In this document: in pieces, positions 26,730 to 33,631 of the stretch
Position numbering within the stretch: the stretch's first letter is position 1
Layout of the letters: each line of letters starts with the position of its first letter
Origin: Methylobacterium sp.
GTDB taxonomy: Bacteria > Pseudomonadota > Alphaproteobacteria > Rhizobiales > Beijerinckiaceae
Assembly: GCF_028290105.1 (NCBI RefSeq)
Contig: NZ_JAQGKL010000142.1
Span: forward strand, 1 to 43,736
Length of the DNA: 43,736 nucleotides
Reading direction: 5' to 3'
Translations under genes and position numbers: made by a program
Notes under the pieces: model-generated
Database searches by the model: none
What the model was told of the DNA's origin: nothing
The model's input: only the letters and a program-made list of their open reading frames with translations

Positions 26730-27188
26730 GTGCCCTCAATCCTGTCTTCGTTGTCTCGCCTCGCCCTCCTCGGCGCCCTGGCCGCCGGCCCGGCGCTCGC
26801 CGTGGAGAAACCCGCGGCTCCGCCTCGGAATGCGGGCATGATGCCACCCGTCTCCCTGACCGTTGAGGAGGCGGACGGCGCGGTCCGATGCGCTCCGGCC
26901 GAGCTGAACCTGCCCGCCGAAAGCAACGTCGAGATCACGATCAACAACACCACCAAGAATCAGGTCACCCTGACCGCGCCCCACCAGTTCGAGAACAAGA
27001 ACGTTCTCCACCACGACGGCGACCTCGTCCATGTGGCGAGCGACGATGGTTACCTGATCAAGGCGAACGGCAAGGGTGTCCTGCGCATCCGCACCATCAA
27101 CGAAGGGCAGTATCCCTATGGCTGCACCTCCGTTTCGAAGCAGAGCAAGCCGTTCGAGGGCAAGCTGACGCTGACCAAGTCGCAGTAG
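26730..27188 (+). CDS. Secreted cupredoxin-like protein
   Basis: A 152-residue exported protein: signal peptide to about residue 24 (GALAAGPALA), then a beta-rich domain with VEITINNTTKNQVTLTAPHQ, FENKNVLHHDGDL and a late cysteine in YPYGCTSVSKQ. The pattern of early His, then Cys near the C-terminus, resembles cupredoxin-like folds, but a full type I copper site is not proven. GTG at 26730 has GAGAG upstream. It lies 50 bases before the SDR gene on the same strand. Confidence 0.6.
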   Translation: MPSILSSLSRLALLGALAAGPALAVEKPAAPPRNAGMMPPVSLTVEEADGAVRCAPAELNLPAESNVEITINNTTKNQVTLTAPHQFENKNVLHHDGDLVHVASDDGYLIKANGKGVLRIRTINEGQYPYGCTSVSKQSKPFEGKLTLTKSQ

Positions 27189-27239
27189 CCGGCACCCCTT
27201 CCGCCTTCGACATTCCCAGATTGGAAGAGGTCCCGCGCA

Positions 27240-28100
27240 ATGACGGATTTTCCGAAGCCACCCTTCGACCGCCAGCGCCGGTTGAACCCGCCCGGTCGCG
27301 ACGCGGAAATGGACCCGCGCCCCGATTACGGCGAGGCGCATTATCGCGGATCAGGGCGACTGACCGGGCGCAAGACCGTGATCACCGGCGCCGACAGCGG
27401 CATCGGTCGCGCCGTCGCCCTGGCCTTCGCCCGTGAAGGGGCCGACGTGCTCATCAGCTATTACGACGAGCACGAGGACGCGACGGAGACCTGCCGCCTC
27501 GTCGAGGAAGCCGGGCGCAAGGCCGTGGCGATGCCGGGCGACATCAAGGACGCGGGCCATTGCCGGGCGATCATCGAGCGGGCGGTGGCCGAGTTCGGGC
27601 AGGTCGATGTGCTGGTCAACAATGCGGCGCACCAGAAGACGTTCGCGAAACCCGAGGACATCTCCGACGAGGAGTGGGAGGTCACCTTCGCCACCAACAT
27701 CCACGCGATGTTCTACCTCGTGAAGGCCGCCCTGCCGCAGATGAAGGCTGGCGCCGCCATCATCAACACCACGTCGGTGAACGCCGACACCCCGAGTCCG
27801 CAATTGTTGGCCTATGCCACCACGAAAGGGGCGATCCAGAACTTCACCGGCGGTCTCGCGCAGGCCCTGGCGGAGCGCGAGATCCGGGTGAACTGCGTCG
27901 CGCCCGGCCCGATCTGGACGCCACTGATCCCCTCGACCATGCCGATGGAGAAGGTGCGGAGCTTCGGCTCGCAGGTGCCGATGCAGCGCCCCGGCCAGCC
28001 CTGTGAACTCGCTCCCGTCTACGTCCTGCTGGCGAGCCCGGAATCGAGCTACGTCTCGGGCGCGACCATCGCGGTGACGGGCGGAAAGCCGATCATCTGA
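27240..28100 (+). CDS. SDR oxidoreductase (YghA-like)
   Basis: A 286-residue NAD(P)-dependent short-chain dehydrogenase with the extended N-terminus of the YghA/general-stress-protein-39 group. Cofactor motif TGADSGIG, then DVLVNNAAHQ, catalytic Ser in NTTSVNADTPS and Tyr/Lys in LAYATTKGA, and RVNCVAPGPIWTPLI. Proteins of this group are often stress-induced aldehyde or ketone reductases. ATG at 27240 has AGAGGT upstream. It stands at the head of the run of small genes at 28-31 kb on the same strand. Confidence 0.93.
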   Translation: MTDFPKPPFDRQRRLNPPGRDAEMDPRPDYGEAHYRGSGRLTGRKTVITGADSGIGRAVALAFAREGADVLISYYDEHEDATETCRLVEEAGRKAVAMPGDIKDAGHCRAIIERAVAEFGQVDVLVNNAAHQKTFAKPEDISDEEWEVTFATNIHAMFYLVKAALPQMKAGAAIINTTSVNADTPSPQLLAYATTKGAIQNFTGGLAQALAEREIRVNCVAPGPIWTPLIPSTMPMEKVRSFGSQVPMQRPGQPCELAPVYVLLASPESSYVSGATIAVTGGKPII

Positions 28101-28136
28101 TCCTCCGATCCTGTGATTTCACGAGGAGAGCACGCG

Positions 28137-28472
28137 ATGGACGACCCCCGCGAGAAACGCACCGAGACGAAGCGCCCGAACCTGCGCGACTTCGATGCCG
28201 ATGCGGACCGGAACGGCCAGGATCTCGGGCAGGACGAGGCCCGCGATGTCGGGCGCCCCGAGATCCTGCGGAAGGCGCTGGAATCGGATCCGAGCTGGCA
28301 GGCCGAGACGGCCAGGGTCGCCTCGGACTTCCAGCGCCTCGACTCGGTCGGCGGCGGCAGCGTCTCGAGCGTCGAGGCGACAGAGGCGGAAACCCCGCCG
28401 GAGAACCTGCGCCACATCTCAGACCCGAGCCCGGCCGCTGCGACCCCAACGCCCCCGAAGAAAGCCCCCTGA
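28137..28472 (+). CDS. Small hydrophilic protein, unknown
   Basis: A 111-residue highly charged protein (MDDPREKRTETKRPNLRDFD at the start), with a central helix-like part (RPEILRKALESDPSWQAETARV) and a proline-rich tail ending PTPPKKAP. GAGGAGAG lies seven bases before ATG 28137, a very strong ribosome site. No cysteine, signal or membrane segment. It follows the SDR gene by 36 bases and is probably in the same transcript. I do not recognise the family. Confidence 0.65.
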   Translation: MDDPREKRTETKRPNLRDFDADADRNGQDLGQDEARDVGRPEILRKALESDPSWQAETARVASDFQRLDSVGGGSVSSVEATEAETPPENLRHISDPSPAAATPTPPKKAP

Positions 28473-28488
28473 CGCGAGGTCGTCCGCG

Positions 28489-28857
28489 ATGATCCCCACC
28501 CGCCGACACGCGCTCGCCGACCACCTGCTGCCGGCGGGCATCGCCGCCCTCTCGTACTCACCCCGGCGCGGGCGAGGCACGCGCCGGATCATGCGGGTCG
28601 GCCCGCTCTGGCACCACGGCTACACGCTGCTCACCCGCCACGAGGGCGGCCTCGTCCCGGCGACCGGCATGCGCACGCACCTCGCCTGCGACGCCCTGGG
28701 TGCCCTGACTTTCGTGGGGGCGGCCCCTCTCCTGCGGGAGGAGCCCGCCCGGGACCGGCTGCTGCTCGCCGCCCTCGGGCTCGGCGAACTCGTCCTCATC
28801 GCCGCGAGCGACCGGCATGCGCCGCGCCCCGACATCATCGATCACCGACGCCGCTGA
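28489..28857 (+). CDS. Small membrane protein, SPW-like pattern
   Basis: A 122-residue protein with hydrophobic stretches near residues 65-83 (HLACDALGALTFVGAAPLL) and 90-105 (LLLAALGLGELVLIAAS). The order IPT...H...D, then YTLLTRHEGG, then MRTHLACDALGA and LGLGELVLIA resembles the small SPW-type membrane proteins found with stress genes, but half of the first hydrophobic repeat is replaced by an Arg-rich segment (SPRRGRGTRRI). ATG at 28489 is 16 bases after the previous stop. Function unknown. Confidence 0.55.
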   Translation: MIPTRRHALADHLLPAGIAALSYSPRRGRGTRRIMRVGPLWHHGYTLLTRHEGGLVPATGMRTHLACDALGALTFVGAAPLLREEPARDRLLLAALGLGELVLIAASDRHAPRPDIIDHRRR

Positions 28858-28869
28858 AAGGAACGCGCC

Positions 28870-29046
28870 ATGGACCGCGAGACCCCGGACCCGCCGGAGA
28901 AACCTGATTCCACGGGCACCAATTCGCGCCCGCGTGACACCACGATCGCGCAGACCGGCGAAGGTATTCCCGACGATTCCGCCTACCCGGTTCAGGTCGA
29001 CGAGGAGGAGGCCAAGCGTATCGAGGAGAAAATTCGCAAGCTATAG
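28870..29046 (+). CDS. Very small acidic protein, unknown
   Basis: A 58-residue protein starting MDRETPDPPEKPDSTGTNS and ending with a charged helix (DEEEAKRIEEKIRKL). AAGGAACG lies just upstream of ATG 28870, only 12 bases after the previous stop. No membrane segment or cysteine. It looks disordered with a helical tail, like its neighbours. I do not recognise it. Confidence 0.6.
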   Translation: MDRETPDPPEKPDSTGTNSRPRDTTIAQTGEGIPDDSAYPVQVDEEEAKRIEEKIRKL

Positions 29047-29138
29047 CCTCCTTCCGACGAACGATCCTGACTTCGGAACAGTCGGACTCCAGTGAGATTG
29101 ACGTACTTGCCACTCCACGACGCTGACAGGAGCCAAGC

Positions 29139-29324
29139 ATGACGGCGAAGCCACCGCCCGTTCCACCGGCCAACCAGTCCGACAAAGGTCCCGGAAGCGC
29201 CACCGACGCGCCACTCGCCACGGGACCGAAGGGATCGAGCCAGACCAAGGATCCCGACAAGATCGGGCAGGCCGGCAATTCCAAGGTGAACACCACCCAC
29301 CAGGGCTATCAGCAGGATCGCTAA
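29139..29324 (+). CDS. Very small Gly/Pro-rich protein, unknown
   Basis: A 61-residue hydrophilic protein (MTAKPPPVPPANQSDKGPG at the start, NTTHQGYQQDR at the end) with no membrane segment. ATG at 29139 follows CAGGAG at seven bases. The TAA stop shares its last A with the next gene's ATG, so translation is coupled. Composition (Lys, Gln, Asn, Gly, Thr, no bulky core) indicates a disordered, hydrophilin-like chain. Confidence 0.65.
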   Translation: MTAKPPPVPPANQSDKGPGSATDAPLATGPKGSSQTKDPDKIGQAGNSKVNTTHQGYQQDR

Positions 29325-29542
29325 TGAGCACCTCGAAGAAGACGCCCGCCGCCGACCGTCACCACGGCGGCCCCGGCAGCAGCCATCAGGACGCCACCAA
29401 ACCGCAGGCGGAGGGTCATCACGGGCCGACCCCCGGCGGCCCCACCAGCGACACGAAATCCCATGTGTCCGGCGGCGGCGGTGAGCGCGACAGCCACCAC
29501 GCGCACGACCCCGCCGGCAAGGCCGCCGACCGTTCGCACTGA
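29324..29542 (+). CDS. Very small His/Gly-rich protein, unknown
   Basis: A 72-residue protein with 11 histidines spread in pairs (DRHHGGPG, EGHHGPTPGGP, SHHAHDP, DRSH) and many Gly, Ser and Asp. Such a composition could bind metal ions or water; there is no signal peptide or membrane span. It begins on TAATG with the previous gene, so the two are coupled. Not a family I know. Confidence 0.65.
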   Translation: MSTSKKTPAADRHHGGPGSSHQDATKPQAEGHHGPTPGGPTSDTKSHVSGGGGERDSHHAHDPAGKAADRSH

Positions 29543-29593
29543 AACGGCAGGTACTGAAACGAAAAGCCCACAGGTCCAGGAGGGAGAGTCAGA

Positions 29594-29914
29594 ATGGCCA
29601 ACGCCGACCGCCACAAGATGGGTGCCGCCACCCAGGGCAAGGGCACCGGGACCGGTGCCATGACGGATCTGCCCGATGGCATCCTCGAAGAGAACATGGT
29701 GCTGAGCAATCGCGACAAGTCCCGTCACAGTGACGAGCGCGGACTCGACAGCAAGATGGTCCAGACCGAGCAGTACCAGGACCACGCCGCCAACCGCGAG
29801 ATCGAACCCGATGCCATCGAGTCCGGCGTGTCGGGCAACACCTCCGGCCTCGCCGGCACGAAGACCAACGTGTCCGGATCCCAGAGCAGCCTCGCCAGCC
29901 AGGACAAAAGCTGA
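29594..29914 (+). CDS. Small hydrophilic protein, unknown
   Basis: A 106-residue hydrophilic protein. The middle (MTDLPDGILEENMVLSNRDK) and (RGLDSKMVQTEQYQDHAANR) reads as a real conserved-type sequence, while both ends are Gly/Ser/Thr-rich. AGGAGGGAGA precedes ATG 29594, one of the strongest ribosome sites in the window, suggesting abundant product. No membrane segment or cysteine. I cannot assign a family. Confidence 0.65.
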   Translation: MANADRHKMGAATQGKGTGTGAMTDLPDGILEENMVLSNRDKSRHSDERGLDSKMVQTEQYQDHAANREIEPDAIESGVSGNTSGLAGTKTNVSGSQSSLASQDKS

Positions 29915-29981
29915 CGCCCGGACGCGCGACGGCGCTCCTCCAGAGTGCCGTCGCTACCGATTCCCATGACAGGATTACCCG

Positions 29982-30140
29982 ATGAAGACCACGGTCCAGA
30001 CCCTGATCAGCGGCCCCAATGGCCTTCGTGGCAACGGTCAGACCGTCGACCGGGTCGATCAACTCAGCAGCGTGGTGCTGCTCGGCCTCGCCGTGACGGG
30101 GGCCGTCGTGGCGCTCGGCTTGCTGGAACTCATTCACTGA
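29982..30140 (+). CDS. Single-span membrane peptide
   Basis: A 52-residue protein: a short N-terminal part (MKTTVQTLISGPNGLRGNG), then one membrane span (LSSVVLLGLAVTGAVVALGL) that ends almost at the C-terminus (LELIH). AGGATT lies about ten bases before ATG 29982. It is 67 bases after the previous small gene. Function unknown. Confidence 0.55.
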   Translation: MKTTVQTLISGPNGLRGNGQTVDRVDQLSSVVLLGLAVTGAVVALGLLELIH

Positions 30141-30190
30141 CGTCCGGCAACGCACCGTTCATCGCCGAGACGTCCCAGGAGACTCCCGAA

Positions 30191-30328
30191 GTGCCGCCCA
30201 TCGACCATAGGCCCAGTCCGGTTCGCACCAACCGTTTCGGTATGATCGCCGCCGCCCTGATGTTCGCGGCTCTGGTGGCTTACGCGATCTACTTCGTGAT
30301 GATCCCCGCGCCGCTACCACCGCAATAG
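30191..30328 (+). CDS. Single-span membrane peptide
   Basis: A 45-residue protein with a short basic-proline N-terminus (MPPIDHRPSPVRTNRFG) and one hydrophobic span (MIAAALMFAALVAYAIYFVM), ending PAPLPPQ. GTG at 30191 has AGGAG about 12 bases upstream; no ATG is better placed. It is about 50 bases after the previous single-span peptide, and the two could form a pair. Function unknown. Confidence 0.5.
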   Translation: MPPIDHRPSPVRTNRFGMIAAALMFAALVAYAIYFVMIPAPLPPQ

Positions 30329-30396
30329 CTCCGAGGCCCCCTCGGCGCTGGCACGCGGACGGACGCACCGCCGCCGCGTGCAGACATGGATGCACC

Positions 30397-30564
30397 CTAT
30401 CCCCCGCCGATCCCGCTCGTGACGGTCCCGGTACCCTGACATTCGGGGCAGGGTTTGGCGTCCACCGTGCCGGTCCCTTGGCAGTTACGACAGAGATTCT
30501 CGCCGGTGCCGGGGGCGCCTGGCGTCGCTTCGTCTCCTGGTTTTGTGGGATCACCGTCTGGCAT
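30397..30564 (-). CDS. 55-residue zinc-ribbon peptide (DnaJ-type CxxCxGxG)
   Basis: A 55-residue protein whose C-terminal half holds CRNCQGTGTV and CPECQGTGTV, two CxxCxGxG units as in the zinc-binding region of DnaJ. Two units can form one four-cysteine zinc site. There is no J domain or other part, so it is a free-standing mini-ribbon. ATG at 30564 follows GGGAGCG. It is the only reverse-strand gene within the small-gene run and has its own stress-type promoter candidate upstream. Confidence 0.7.
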   Translation of the reverse strand: MPDGDPTKPGDEATPGAPGTGENLCRNCQGTGTVDAKPCPECQGTGTVTSGIGGG

Positions 30565-30604
30565 GATTCGCTCCCAAAACATCGATTTGCTTAGGCGAGA
30601 AGCA

Positions 30605-30630
30605 AACCCTTGTACTTGGACGCATGTTCC
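30605..30630 (-). promoter_or_regulatory. EcfG-type promoter candidate (zinc-ribbon peptide)
   Basis: Reverse strand: GGAAC (30630-30626), 17 bases, GGTT (30608-30605), then about 40 bases to the ATG of the zinc-ribbon peptide. It matches the GGAAC-N16/17-(C)GTT pattern of the general stress sigma factor EcfG except for the first -10 base. Confidence 0.5.
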
Positions 30631-30700
30631 TCGTATGATTTTACGATGAATAGTCTCTCCGTATGATTCAGGACCGTGTCGTATCAGGACAGATGGCTTC

Positions 30701-30725
30701 GGAACGTGGCCCCATTCCTCCGGTT
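30701..30725 (+). promoter_or_regulatory. EcfG-type promoter candidate (secreted peptide)
   Basis: Forward strand: GGAAC (30701-30705), 16 bases, GGTT (30722-30725), with the ATG of the secreted 92-residue protein 33 bases downstream. It forms a divergent pair with the similar site at 30605-30630, which makes a chance match less likely than for a lone site. Confidence 0.5.
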
Positions 30726-30758
30726 CTCTCCGTATACCCATACAATACGGAGATCACC

Positions 30759-31037
30759 ATGAAGCACGTCCAACCCTTGATCGCGTCCGCATTCCTCCTC
30801 GGAGCCATGGGACTCTCGGCTTCCGCGCAGACGGGACTGTTTCCCGAGGGGCGCTCGCGGGGCGATACCGTCGTGCAGAACCAGCCGAACACCACCGGCA
30901 ACGACCGGGACGTCATCATCGCCCGCGGCGCCACCGGAGCCGATACGATCACCACGGATTCCGCCGCCGGCGGTAACGCCAACCTGCCGGAGCGTGCGGT
31001 CCCGAACGGCAGTGCCGGCGGCGGCTCCAGCCGCTAA
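30759..31037 (+). CDS. Small secreted protein, unknown
   Basis: A 92-residue exported protein: signal peptide to about residue 23 (IASAFLLGAMGLSASAQ), then a low-complexity mature part rich in Gly, Asn, Thr and Asp (QNQPNTTGNDRDVIIARGAT) with no cysteine. CGGAGA lies eight bases before ATG 30759. The stress-type promoter candidate at 30701-30725 should drive it, and a 10-bp hairpin follows the stop. Function unknown. Confidence 0.65.
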   Translation: MKHVQPLIASAFLLGAMGLSASAQTGLFPEGRSRGDTVVQNQPNTTGNDRDVIIARGATGADTITTDSAAGGNANLPERAVPNGSAGGGSSR

Positions 31038-31053
31038 CCCTTCACCGGACGTG

Positions 31054-31077
31054 CCGGGCTGCGTCACCGCAGCCCGG
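31054..31077 (+). terminator. Hairpin after secreted peptide gene
   Basis: CCGGGCTGCG (31054-31063) and CGCAGCCCGG (31068-31077) form a perfect 10-bp stem with loop TCAC, 17 bases past the stop codon. No T run follows, but stem strength and position fit a transcript end. Confidence 0.6.
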
Positions 31078-31143
31078 TCGCCGCAGAGCGCGAACAGTCC
31101 CGAACCTGACGCGTTGGCCCTCGACAACGACGCGGAGGCTTCC

Positions 31144-31503
31144 ATGGCAATGCAATCCGAAACCCCACCGGCGCCCGGCAATCTCGCCGTCGAGACACCA
31201 CCAGATTCCGACAAGCCCACCACAGCGATGCTGAAGGCGGACATCGACAGCGGGCGCACCGGAGACAAGATTTCCCACTACGACGTTGGCCTGTCGCAGC
31301 TCGGCACGGACGACGAGGCCGCCGGCAACGCCCCCTCGCACGAGCGCATCGCGCTGGCGCGCAAGACGGAAGCGGCTTCGCCCCGGGTTCGCAAATCCTC
31401 GAAGCCCGAAGGCCACAACACCTGGATCATGCCGTTGTTCATCGGCTTTGCCGCCATGGTGCCGGTGGTGGTCGGCGTTTCCCTTTTCGTGTTCAACCGG
31501 TAG
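31144..31503 (+). CDS. C-terminally anchored small membrane protein
   Basis: A 119-residue protein: about 85 hydrophilic residues (AMLKADIDSGRTGDKISHYD, then LSQLGTDDEAAGNAPSHERI), a basic KSSKPEGHNTW junction, and one C-terminal membrane span (IMPLFIGFAAMVPVVVGVSL). The cytoplasmic part would be tail-anchored in the inner membrane. GCGGAGG lies nine bases before ATG 31144. It is the last of the small-gene run. The family is not one I recognise. Confidence 0.65.
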   Translation: MAMQSETPPAPGNLAVETPPDSDKPTTAMLKADIDSGRTGDKISHYDVGLSQLGTDDEAAGNAPSHERIALARKTEAASPRVRKSSKPEGHNTWIMPLFIGFAAMVPVVVGVSLFVFNR

Positions 31504-31566
31504 TCCCGCGAACGCCTGGGCCAGTCTCGCGCGACCCAGGTACTCGGGATTCAGGTGGCTCGGGGC

Positions 31567-32436
31567 TCAGTTGGCTCGGGCGCGGCGGCGCGTGATTTCG
31601 GCCAGGGCGGCGAGATCCTTGTCGGCATCGCCCTGCGCGATCGCCTCTGCGAGATTGTCGCGCAGCACGTCGGCGAACGGCATCGGCACTCCGGCGGCAC
31701 CCGCCGCGGCGAGGGCCAGCCCGATATCCTTGGCCCCGAGCTTGAGGTTGAAGCCCGGGGGCTCGTAGCGCTGGGCCGCGATCAGGGCACCGTAGTTCTT
31801 GTAGACCGGCGAGGCGAACAGCGTGTTGGTGAGAAGGTCGAGGAGATCGGCTCCGGTCACGCCGTACCCTTCGGCCAAAGCCGCTGCCTCGCCCATCGCT
31901 TCGATCGCCGAGACCAGCATGAAGTTCCCCGCCAGCTTGACCGCGTTGGCTCGGTGCGGCTCATGCCCGAACTCCCAGGTCTTGGCTCCCATGGCGTCGA
32001 AAAGCGGTTTTGCGCGCGCGACGGCCTGTGGATCACCCGCCGCCACGATGTTGAGGGCGCCTTTCTCGGCGACGTCCGGCCGCCCGAAGACCGGAGCGGC
32101 GATGTAGGGCACCCCTGCGCGAGCGTGGATCGCCGCCAGATCCTGCGCCAACGCCACCGAGATCGTGCTCATCGAGAGGTGCAGGCCCGGCGGGTTCCCG
32201 CCATCGAGAAGACCGCCTTCCACGATCACCGCGCGCAGGCCCGCGTCGTCGGCCAGCATGGTGATGGCCGCATCCCCGGCAAAGGCCTCGGCGGCTTCGG
32301 ACACCGGCGTCACACCCGTAAGCCCCTCGGCCGCCCCCGGCGATCGGTTCCAGACCCGCACATGGTGCCCGGCCCGCACCAGGCTCGCCGCCATGCCGCG
32401 TCCCATCCGGCCGAGGCCGATCAATCCGACGTCCAT
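31567..32436 (-). CDS. NAD(P)-dependent beta-hydroxyacid dehydrogenase
   Basis: A 289-residue cytosolic enzyme of the 3-hydroxyisobutyrate dehydrogenase family, which oxidises small beta-hydroxyacids or reduces succinic-semialdehyde-like substrates. Motifs: GLIGLGRMGRGMA (nucleotide-binding), the substrate-site segment IAAPVFGRPDVAEKGAL, and the catalytic lysine in NAVKLAGNF. ATG at 32436 follows GGGAGA. It lies 31 bases downstream of the alpha/beta hydrolase gene on the same strand, so the two are probably cotranscribed. Confidence 0.88.
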   Translation of the reverse strand: MDVGLIGLGRMGRGMAASLVRAGHHVRVWNRSPGAAEGLTGVTPVSEAAEAFAGDAAITMLADDAGLRAVIVEGGLLDGGNPPGLHLSMSTISVALAQDLAAIHARAGVPYIAAPVFGRPDVAEKGALNIVAAGDPQAVARAKPLFDAMGAKTWEFGHEPHRANAVKLAGNFMLVSAIEAMGEAAALAEGYGVTGADLLDLLTNTLFASPVYKNYGALIAAQRYEPPGFNLKLGAKDIGLALAAAGAAGVPMPFADVLRDNLAEAIAQGDADKDLAALAEITRRRARAN

Positions 32437-32467
32437 CTTTCGTCTCCCTACGCTGTGGTGCCGTGGT

Positions 32468-33487
32468 TCAATGGCGGTTAAGGAAGTCAAGCATCAGCCC
32501 GTTGAAGCGGTCGGTCGCCTCCATGTGGACGAGGTGGCCGATGCCGGGCAGCACCTCGGCGCGGGCGTTCGGCATCTGGCCGGCGAGGGTCCGCGCATGC
32601 TCGGCGTTCCGGCCCATGCCGGCGCGCAGGCCTTCGGGCGCGAAGGGCTTGCCGGGGGCGTTGTGGTCGTTCTCGCCCATGACGAAGAGGGTCGGAGCCT
32701 GGATCAGCGGGATCTCGTGCACGACCGGCTGCCCCCAGATGGCCTGGTAGGAATTGACGAAGGACTGGAGCCAGCGCGGGTACTCGCCCGACCCCTTCAC
32801 GCGCTCCCGCAGCGACACGAAGGGCTCGATGGCCGAGGCCGGCAGAGACAGGGCGTAGTTCGTCATCAGCTGCTGGCGATAGGATTCCGCCGTGGAATTT
32901 CCTTCTAGGCGCAGCAGGGTGGCGTTCGAGACCGGCGGCACCGCGAAGCGGTAATCCTCCAGGCCGATGGGCGCTTCGAGGACGAGGCTGTTGACGCGGG
33001 CCGGCGCGTTGCGCGTAAGCCGCACCGCCAGCATGCCACCCATGGAATGGGCCACCACATCGACGCGCGGCAGGCCGAGAGAGTCGAGGAGGGCCACGGT
33101 GTCGGCCGCCATGGTGTCGAAGCTGTACGGCCCCACCGGCTTGGCCGACTTGCCGAATCCGAGCTGGTCGGGCGCCACCACGCGGTACCCGGCGCGGGCG
33201 AGCGCCTGGATCACGGGTTGCCAATAGCTCGCCGGGAAATTGCGCCCGTGCAGCAGCAGAGCGGTGCGGCCGTTGGCCGAGCCCTCCGCCGGCACGTCCA
33301 TGTAGGCGAGGCGCTGGCCCTCGCCGTCGCGCGTCAGGTCGAGGAAGCGCACCGGATAGGGGTAGGCGAAGCCCTCCAGGCCGATGCCGAGCGGTCCGGT
33401 ATCGTCGGACGCCGCCGCGGCGGGCAACGGCGTCAGGCAGAGTTGGGCCGCCAGCATCGCGGCGGAGATTTTGACGAACGCGTCCAT
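32468..33487 (-). CDS. Secreted alpha/beta hydrolase
   Basis: A 339-residue exported hydrolase: signal peptide to about residue 26 (MLAAQLCLTPLPAAAA), then the fold with LLLHGRNFPASYW (oxyanion region), PDQLGFGKSAKP, nucleophile Ser in VVAHSMGGMLA, acid Asp in VMGENDHNAPG and catalytic His in LPGIGHLVHME. Substrate unknown; esters or lactones are possible. ATG at 33487 follows AGGAA. It is divergent from the MFS gene and leads into the dehydrogenase gene. Confidence 0.88.
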   Translation of the reverse strand: MDAFVKISAAMLAAQLCLTPLPAAAASDDTGPLGIGLEGFAYPYPVRFLDLTRDGEGQRLAYMDVPAEGSANGRTALLLHGRNFPASYWQPVIQALARAGYRVVAPDQLGFGKSAKPVGPYSFDTMAADTVALLDSLGLPRVDVVAHSMGGMLAVRLTRNAPARVNSLVLEAPIGLEDYRFAVPPVSNATLLRLEGNSTAESYRQQLMTNYALSLPASAIEPFVSLRERVKGSGEYPRWLQSFVNSYQAIWGQPVVHEIPLIQAPTLFVMGENDHNAPGKPFAPEGLRAGMGRNAEHARTLAGQMPNARAEVLPGIGHLVHMEATDRFNGLMLDFLNRH

Positions 33488-33631
33488 GGCAATTCCTGGC
33501 GGCGGCGCGCAGACGCGCGGGGTGACGGCGCCTGTGGGTTTAAGCCTCGGCCGCCGTTTGGAAGTGACATAGGACACTTGCGAAAATAGCGGCCCTTGCG
33601 AAACCCGGCCAAGCGTCCCAGGGGTCCGTGC

